From a virus: 34,654 nt of DNA. Below the pieces are notes generated by a model. It did not search any database, was not told the origin of the DNA, and saw only the letters and a list, made by a program, of their open reading frames with translations. Below are positions 7,953 to 15,300 of the stretch, one piece after another (the stretch's first letter is position 1; the number at the start of each line of letters is the position of its first letter). Made by a program: the position numbers and the translations under genes. The stretch lies in IMG/VR virus record IMGVR_UViG_3300021091_005167, positions 1-34,654 of that record; one strand, given 5' to 3'.

Positions 7953-8759
7953 ATGTTATCTAGATTAACAAGAGAATTCAATAATATATTTATAGATAAT
8001 TCTCCAGTAACAGGAGCTCAATCTATTGTATCAAGTTATGGCTTTCCTCTTGAGAACGTTAAATATATAGGCTCTAATAATAACGATCTAAAAAATGTAC
8101 CCGTTGGCATCTACGTTGGGGCTTTAGAGCTAAATTCTCTATTTCTTAATAATGACCAATTTATTAGATATACTGGCGATTTAGGAGCAAATGTACAGAT
8201 AAATTATGGCAATAATCAATATATTATGAATAGCGGCTTTTTAACTGATTATGCTTTTACATGTAACGTTGGCGCTATTCCAGGCATAGCAACTAAATGG
8301 AATTTTTATGGTGAATTTGGAAGTGGGATTTCTCCAAAAAAGAACTTCAATATTGATGATTCTAAGTTAAATATTGTTGCACCTGGAGACATCGAAATAT
8401 CTTTTAATGATATATCTACAGAAAAAATTAACAGTATAACATTAGGAATAACTTGCCCAAGACTACCTTTATTTGATTGCACGAATATTAAGCCTGTAGA
8501 TGTTAAATTACAATATCCATTAGATATTAAATTAGCGTTTAATATATCATTAAATGAATATAAATTAAAGAATCTGTTTGATTACCCTCAGAAGTATAAT
8601 TCTCAAAATATAGCAATATATTTAAAGAAACATAATACGTCAAATTTAATTAATTATTATAGTTTTAATAATATGTCTTTATTAAGAGAAGATTATAACT
8701 TAGATATTGATGGGAGTGTCGTAGTCCAATTAACATATGGTACTACTATACATAGATAA
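7953..8759 (+). CDS. Structural protein, tail-tube-like domain (hypothetical)
   Basis: I chose the ATG at 7953 (268 aa) because it has AAGG 8 nt upstream. An in-frame ATG at 7920 lacks a ribosome site. There is no signal peptide or membrane segment, and the protein looks beta-rich. Near residue 100 it has a SGFLTDYAF...IPGIATKWNF stretch whose spacing resembles stretches in the next two proteins (CYLNNYSLKVEPNNVITAQ and TGYIKSHSVRMAPHNPIAC). This suggests a shared domain, perhaps tail-tube-like. It opens the rightward operon, 18 nt before the gene at 8791 once the control element is counted. I do not recognise a named family. A virion structural role is inferred from neighbours and fold-like pattern. 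Confidence 0.6.
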   Translation: MLSRLTREFNNIFIDNSPVTGAQSIVSSYGFPLENVKYIGSNNNDLKNVPVGIYVGALELNSLFLNNDQFIRYTGDLGANVQINYGNNQYIMNSGFLTDYAFTCNVGAIPGIATKWNFYGEFGSGISPKKNFNIDDSKLNIVAPGDIEISFNDISTEKINSITLGITCPRLPLFDCTNIKPVDVKLQYPLDIKLAFNISLNEYKLKNLFDYPQKYNSQNIAIYLKKHNTSNLINYYSFNNMSLLREDYNLDIDGSVVVQLTYGTTIHR

Positions 8760-8763
8760 GATA

Positions 8764-8772
8764 GTGTAATTT
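8764..8772 (+). promoter_or_regulatory. Candidate phage late-promoter element (GTGTAATTT) upstream of the 271-aa structural gene
   Basis: GTGTAATTT sits in the 31-nt gap after the previous stop, 18 nt before the ATG at 8791. AAGGTATAAGG between them supplies the ribosome-binding site. It is the third copy of the element seen at 7908-7916 and 7925-7933. Promoter activity is inferred. Confidence 0.4.
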
Positions 8773-8790
8773 CAATAAGGTATAAGGTAT

Positions 8791-9606
8791 ATGTCAAGAA
8801 TATATTATGATCAATGCGAGATTAGGATAAATAATACAGGATTATTAGCTCTAACAGTTAATCTAAACTCTGATATTACTCTTGGGCCTGTATATACTTT
8901 AGGTAAAAGAAAACCTTTCAAAAAACAAATAACAACTGGCCCAAGAAATACTACGTTTCAGATACAATATGTTATTAATCCGACTGGCGATCCAGCCTTT
9001 CGGACATTGTCTGAAATAAAAAATTTTGTAGCTGCCCCTAGTAGTTATAATGGCGTAACTATAGCATTCGCTGGTGTAACCGGACAAAAATGTTATTTAA
9101 ATAATTATAGTTTAAAAGTTGAACCTAATAATGTAATAACTGCGCAAGCCTCTTACATAACATATCATCCATTAATATCAAATAGTTTATTTTCTACGCC
9201 AAGAATTATAAATAATCCAAATAATGCTTCTGCTGACAGCATTGCTCATAGTTCAAGAAGTAATATTATTTCTGGTAGAAATAGATTTGATAATACATAT
9301 TCTGATGTCTACAATCTGACTTATGCTTTTGCATGTAATTTAAATCCAATATATACATTAGGAGAACCGTCGCCAATTGAAGTAAAACCTATAAGAGCTC
9401 AAGAGACTGTGACAATGACGGAGAATTTATTTCAAGACCTTGTTTATACTGGGGAAAATATACCTTTAAAGATTAACATGTCAGGAATTTTAGATAATAA
9501 TAGTTTCACATTAGAAATGCCTGACGCATACATAAATAACACAACAATGCAAGCTAGTTTAGATGACATAATCCGAACAACAAAAACTATCGTACAGTAT
9601 TACTAA
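8791..9606 (+). CDS. Structural protein with two tail-tube-like domains (hypothetical)
   Basis: This beta-rich protein of 271 aa has no signal peptide. The ATG has AAGG 10 nt upstream. Residues 1-128 form one domain (IYYDQCEIRINN, then TLGPVYTLG, then CYLNNYSLKVEPNNVITAQ), with a layout like the N-terminal domain of the 920-aa protein downstream. Residues about 172-271 look like a second related domain (FACNLNPIYTLGEPSP, ending in NNTTMQASLDD). The repeated YTLG-x-P pattern suggests internal duplication. The next gene starts 1 nt after the stop. The likely role is a tail or fibre-base structural protein, judged from context; the sequence does not identify a known family to me. Confidence 0.6.
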   Translation: MSRIYYDQCEIRINNTGLLALTVNLNSDITLGPVYTLGKRKPFKKQITTGPRNTTFQIQYVINPTGDPAFRTLSEIKNFVAAPSSYNGVTIAFAGVTGQKCYLNNYSLKVEPNNVITAQASYITYHPLISNSLFSTPRIINNPNNASADSIAHSSRSNIISGRNRFDNTYSDVYNLTYAFACNLNPIYTLGEPSPIEVKPIRAQETVTMTENLFQDLVYTGENIPLKINMSGILDNNSFTLEMPDAYINNTTMQASLDDIIRTTKTIVQYY

Positions 9607-9607
9607 T

Positions 9608-12370
9608 ATGTTTTATCAAGGAAAAAATATTTTACTTAAAGTAAATGATCAGGAAATTCTTTCCACCGAAGCTCAGCTAACTTATGAAGCGCGCGTCAGT
9701 CCTTATCTAGAGATTGACCAAAATCAAGCTTTATCAGTTGCTCCAGAAAATACAATACAAGGATCTTTATCTTTCTCTTACTATTTTACTGGAGAAGATC
9801 CAATTAAAAATTTGTTATCTTTAAACAATGGGATTAAATTTGACTTTGGTGGACTAGTACAGACAGGTTATATAAAATCTCATAGCGTTAGAATGGCTCC
9901 TCATAATCCAATAGCATGTAATGCTGAGATAATATTTTTTCGTTCTCCTCTTGGGATTTTTACCCCAAGCTATAATAATGAATCAAATACTGCGCCTATT
10001 GTTCATTTAGATTCTCTAAGTATTTCAAATTTTAATAATCAATTTATTACTGGTAATTACCTTTCCGCAAACTTGACTTATAGTACAGATATAACACCTG
10101 AAATAGTTGTTGGTGAATATCAAGAGAGACGTGGAGTTTTTGGTATCAAAGAAACTACATTAAATATTGTATTAGATAATTTAAATCCTGTCCTAGAAAT
10201 CTCGGGTCAAAAAGCTGGAGTAATTTTTGGAGTAAGTCCTTTAGGTTCGAATTCTCCATCCGAAGCTTACGGCGTCACAGGATTTTTAGTAAAAAAATCT
10301 ATTGGCGCTAAGATAGATGATTTATTAACTAATGAAATTACGATTAAACAGTATAGTTTATTTCCAGAACCTAAGATTACAGGATTTGTTCCTACTAGCG
10401 GAACCCATGGAGATCGTGTAGATATTCTTGGCGAAGGATTAGGGTTTGTAGCAAATGTATTCTTTGGGGAATATCAAGCGAATAGATTTAGAATTATTAA
10501 TGACAGAAGAATTAGGACTAACGTTCCTAGAATATATAAAAAATTTGATAATGAAATAAAAGTTTTAGGGGTTGGTGGCCTTGGAGTATCTTCTGGTTTA
10601 TTTAAATATATTCCTCCTATGCCAGAGATAAATAGAACATCCACAATTACAGGTAATATGGGAGATCTAATTAATATCTTTGGCAGAAATCTTGATTATG
10701 TAGATAATTTATTATTTGCAGAACAAGATATTAATTTTAATCTAGACCGCCGAAATAGGATCTCATTTCTCGTGCCAGAGAATCCAGACACAGGTTTATT
10801 AAGAATTTCTTCCAACCTTTTTAATATTCAGCCAAAGAATACTTTAAATTTCTATCCAATATTTACAATTGAAAATTTCACACCAAAGAATGGCCCAGAC
10901 AACTCAGTAATTTCTATATCTGGCAAAGTTTTAACATCTATAGAAACTGGATACATATACATAAATCCATTTTTAGATGATAAAGATTATGTATTAACTG
11001 AAGGTACTGGTATTTATTCGTTAGGTAGTCAAAGAGCGATATCTGCAAATGATATAGCTTTCATAACAAATATCAATAAAGATCGAGGATATAACGCTTT
11101 CACATTAGTCGATGTGGGCATACAAAATGAGATTAGTGGCAGACCATTTTTAGTTCAATATAAAAATAGCATATCAAATAAAACTGCGGATAACCATATA
11201 TTTCTATTCCCAAAGATATCTAATAATTATATGAAAGTGGATAGATTTACTAAATCTTTTGAAAGTAGTGGATATGATATAGCTACAGTTAGTTTACCAA
11301 CATCATTCTCAGACACTGGATATGCAGTATTTACTACATTAGTATTTGATCATACTGGAGATGGAAATTATTCTACAAAAAATACTTATATTGAAACTAA
11401 AACAACAGGTGATTTCACTGTTAATTCTTGGGAAGAAATATATAGTTCTGGTTATATTGATTACTTAGCAATAAAATACGGAACAGGACATTATGATAGT
11501 GGCTATTACGAATGTGGTAAAAAAATAATTTTTTCAAACCAGCTAGATTGGGAAATACCCTTCCAAAAAAGATATGAATATCCACCGTTTTTAATGGTCG
11601 GAATAGAGTCTTTATACACTGGTACGCCAATAACTGAAGAAGAAATAAATGAAGCTTATAGCGGCATGCTTTGGTATTCTTATCAGAGCAATATTTATAA
11701 TCTAACAGAGACTGGGTTTAATATTAATTTTCCTAGTGGAGCGATCACTGGAGAGCTCTATGATATCGAAAACAATTTTCTAGGAACAAAAATATTCACA
11801 GGGTCATTCATAGTAAATTATTTAGCTATTGAAAATCCTTCTGCAAACTTATCGACATTTGAATATGATGGAAGAATTTCATATTATAAACAATATGAAA
11901 TTGTTTCTGGAAATGAAGACAGTATTAACACAAAAATTGAGCTAAAAAATATACAAAAGATCAATAAAAATCAAATTAATTTTTCTCTTCCCAAGACTCC
12001 GTATCATATTGATGGTAAAATACAGTTATTAAATAATCTTAACATATCCAAAACATCAAATGATTCATTTATAGAGACTCCATTGGCAACTGGAGTTTTC
12101 CCAAAGTCGGCGTATAAAGGGGATACAATTCTTATATCAGGATTGAGCTTCAAAAAACCAATATTAAATGATGGTCAGGGATTTAATGCTGTGAATGTTA
12201 AATTTAGATATTTAGAGAATTTGTATCCTGGTAAAATAAATGGTTTTGATATTAATTGTAGATTATTAGATGTAAATACATTAAGCGGTAAATTGCCAAT
12301 AGGCAGTTTATCTAGCGGAAGGTATGCTATACAGATGATTACTGAAAGAGGAGATGTGATAGAAGAATGA
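9608..12370 (+). CDS. Large virion adhesin/fibre protein with IPT/TIG domains and lectin-like modules
   Basis: The protein has 920 aa. Residues 1-118 are a tail-tube-like domain related to the preceding protein and may anchor it to the tail. IPT/TIG Ig-like domains follow at about 255-338 (ITGFVPTSGTHGDRVDILGE), 340-417 and 420-520 (FTPKNGPDNSVISISG), with another near 830-920 (FPKSAYKGDTILISGLSF). Two H-type-lectin-like sandwiches lie at about 555-630 and 645-745, each ending in a YLAI motif. There is no signal peptide. The stop overlaps the next ATG as ATGA, suggesting coupled translation with the 1873-aa protein, whose N-terminus continues the TIG series. The likely function is glycan or receptor contact at the tail. 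Domain calls are from motifs only. Confidence 0.7.
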   Translation: MFYQGKNILLKVNDQEILSTEAQLTYEARVSPYLEIDQNQALSVAPENTIQGSLSFSYYFTGEDPIKNLLSLNNGIKFDFGGLVQTGYIKSHSVRMAPHNPIACNAEIIFFRSPLGIFTPSYNNESNTAPIVHLDSLSISNFNNQFITGNYLSANLTYSTDITPEIVVGEYQERRGVFGIKETTLNIVLDNLNPVLEISGQKAGVIFGVSPLGSNSPSEAYGVTGFLVKKSIGAKIDDLLTNEITIKQYSLFPEPKITGFVPTSGTHGDRVDILGEGLGFVANVFFGEYQANRFRIINDRRIRTNVPRIYKKFDNEIKVLGVGGLGVSSGLFKYIPPMPEINRTSTITGNMGDLINIFGRNLDYVDNLLFAEQDINFNLDRRNRISFLVPENPDTGLLRISSNLFNIQPKNTLNFYPIFTIENFTPKNGPDNSVISISGKVLTSIETGYIYINPFLDDKDYVLTEGTGIYSLGSQRAISANDIAFITNINKDRGYNAFTLVDVGIQNEISGRPFLVQYKNSISNKTADNHIFLFPKISNNYMKVDRFTKSFESSGYDIATVSLPTSFSDTGYAVFTTLVFDHTGDGNYSTKNTYIETKTTGDFTVNSWEEIYSSGYIDYLAIKYGTGHYDSGYYECGKKIIFSNQLDWEIPFQKRYEYPPFLMVGIESLYTGTPITEEEINEAYSGMLWYSYQSNIYNLTETGFNINFPSGAITGELYDIENNFLGTKIFTGSFIVNYLAIENPSANLSTFEYDGRISYYKQYEIVSGNEDSINTKIELKNIQKINKNQINFSLPKTPYHIDGKIQLLNNLNISKTSNDSFIETPLATGVFPKSAYKGDTILISGLSFKKPILNDGQGFNAVNVKFRYLENLYPGKINGFDINCRLLDVNTLSGKLPIGSLSSGRYAIQMITERGDVIEE

Positions 12371-15300
12371 GTGCAATAATTACATTATTACAGTCTGCTC
12401 CAACTATTCTTTCTTCGGATTTTGTCGCAAGACCTGGAGAAAATATATTAATTTCTGGATTAGAATTTAAGAAGGATATTGTTTATATAGCTGTATATGG
12501 AATAAGTGCGGATTACTACTATGATGCTCACGGTTCTGGATTTAAAAATGTTAGTGGAATCAATAATACTCTTAGCGATAATATTGTAGGTTTTACAGTC
12601 CCAGAGAGTGGGTATGGTAGTAGCGTTAATACTAACAATTCTAATCCTCCAATTTCTTTATCTGGTAGATATCAATTAGAAGTAGGAAATACAAACGGAG
12701 GACAATCAGTTAATTCTGTGCCTATATGGATTGTGCAGAAACCAACCGTAAATTATATCAGTCATCAGTCTGGAGCATTACCTTACGATTATATAAGAGT
12801 TTCTGGTTATAACCTTTACCCTGATCCAAAAGTTTATTTCGTTGATGAATCCAATAATAAGGTTCCGGCTCTGAGTATAGATAGTGGCATATATAAAATA
12901 ACTGGGGTAGAAATTATATCTGGTGGTCAATACTCTTTGGGTGACGAATATTTATTTATAGATCAAAGATTAGAGGGTTTTAAATTATTTGATAATAATT
13001 CTGCATCCTCGGGTTTATTAGAGGTTCACTCTGCTGGTCGAGGTGGAACTGTTGGTGCAATTAGTATTGAATCTAGTGGCCAATTTACTTTAGTTAATAC
13101 TGGTGTTTTAAATCTAAATTATACGGGATATTATCCTGGAGGATTATTTAATTATATATCAGGATTACAAATAAGATTATTATACTCTAAATCTGAATAT
13201 AATAATTCTTATAATGATTTTATTAATATACCCAACTTCCTAGAAGTTCAAGTACCACCACATCTTACTAAGAAACAAAGCATCTTATTCGAAAATCTAA
13301 AGTATAAAAATAATGAAGGATATTTATATACAGGGTTTTTAGTTAATGGTGTTCCTAAGATACATACAATTAATAAAAATATTGTGTATGCAAATTCTGG
13401 CGTTTTAATAGTAAGTGGAGATAATCTAGATTATGTATCAAATGTAAAAATTGGAAATATTAACATACCATTTGCTTATTCTGGAGATAATAAAATCGCT
13501 TTTATTATACCCGATTTAATTGAAAGCAATCCAATCTTTGTCTCTGGTCAATATGGTGTAGATACATCAAAAGATTCATTAAATGTATTATATTTTGCAC
13601 TAAGCGCTTCTGGCTTTAGTCCTAACAATATTTTATTAGAGACTGGCGCGCAAATAAAAATATCTGGGCAATATCTGCATAGAACTAATTACGTAAATAT
13701 AGGCACGCAAAATATACAAAGAAATAAACTTAAGATAAATAGTCTTGGCACAGAATTAACATTTCCATTGCCAAATACTATAGATAGTGACAAGGTATAT
13801 CTATATCAAAAAGATTACCCTGGTACAGGCATATACGTAGCATCGCCTCCATACAATTTGCTCAATACAACAACAAAATTAGATACAAACCTTATAAATA
13901 TAAATTATTTGTCTGGTTTCGATGCTGCAAAATATTTAGATGATGTAGAATTTTATGTGTCTCGGTTAGAAGGTTTTAATGATTCTGGTTTGTATGATTC
14001 AGATATCTTTTTTACAACACCTACAGGTAATATATACTTTAATGAGAGTTATATAATCAGTGGAATTAAAACTTTTAATAACATTACTGGAATAAAAATT
14101 AAACTACCTAGAGAAATAAAAAATCCTCAGTCTCAAATAAAAATTAGAAGAAATAAATTTAAAGATGAATATATTTTACCTTTCGAGAAAGTCGTTAATG
14201 TTTTGCCCTCTATAGCATATATATCTCAATCTAACACAACGTTTGATAATCTAGGATCAGTCATTGTCTCTGGAATAAATGCTTCAAATATTAATATAGT
14301 ATATTTTAGTGGACATTCTGGCACCAAAAATATTTTAGGATTTAAAAACATAGATATAACCGATGTTCCTATAATAGAAAAAGATCTTTTTAATCTAACT
14401 GGGAATAAAGAGCAACAATTAACTGCATATTCCAAAATTTCAACTGAGATTGGTGGGGATATCTATGGATCAGGTAAAGTATTCTTATGGAATACGTTTT
14501 TTAATACAGGCCTTGGTTATGAAAATCATATTTTATCAAATAATTCTGTTAGGGTTTTACCATTAAGCGGATTTAAACCACCAAATTCAGATATATTTAC
14601 AAGTCCCGCTTTTATTTATTCTCCTTTAGATGAGCCATTCTTCTATGCGATAACTACCAACTCTAGAGCCTCTAAATTTAGTTTTGAATATACAAATTTT
14701 AATGGAGTTGATTATGGAGATGCTCCTCCTTCTCAAGAGGGATGGAAAATAAATTCTGCAAACCAACTACAAGGTGTTCCTACTAGTGGTGGTACTTTTT
14801 ATTTTAAAATTAAAGCAATTGATGGCGATAGACCAAATGAAGGAATGATTTTATGGGCAAACTTTGGAGTATCTGGGAGATCTTTGACTGGCCCAGGAGT
14901 TGTTTATAGAGGCGATTTTGATCCAGATAAAAAATATGTTGGAAATAATCTACGTAGAGATATTGTTAAACATAGAGTGCAGAATGTGCAATATTGGTAT
15001 GCAGCTTTTTCAAGTAGTGGATCGTATCCAGCCCTTGGTAATTCAAACTGGTTGCCATTTACGAATGAGTTTGGCTCTACGGCTACTCAGCTCTTTCTCT
15101 CAGAGAGTTCAAATATTACAAGTGATTTAAATATTGGTCAAGAGGGCTTATATTCTGGATATATAAAAACTCCAAATGATATTAATGTTGACGAGGGAAG
15201 CGGATTCTATTTAGGTTATGATAATAGATATAATGTAAATCGGCCAAAATTTAGAGTTGGAAATGAGTTTAATTATATTAAATTTGATGGCGTTGGTTTA

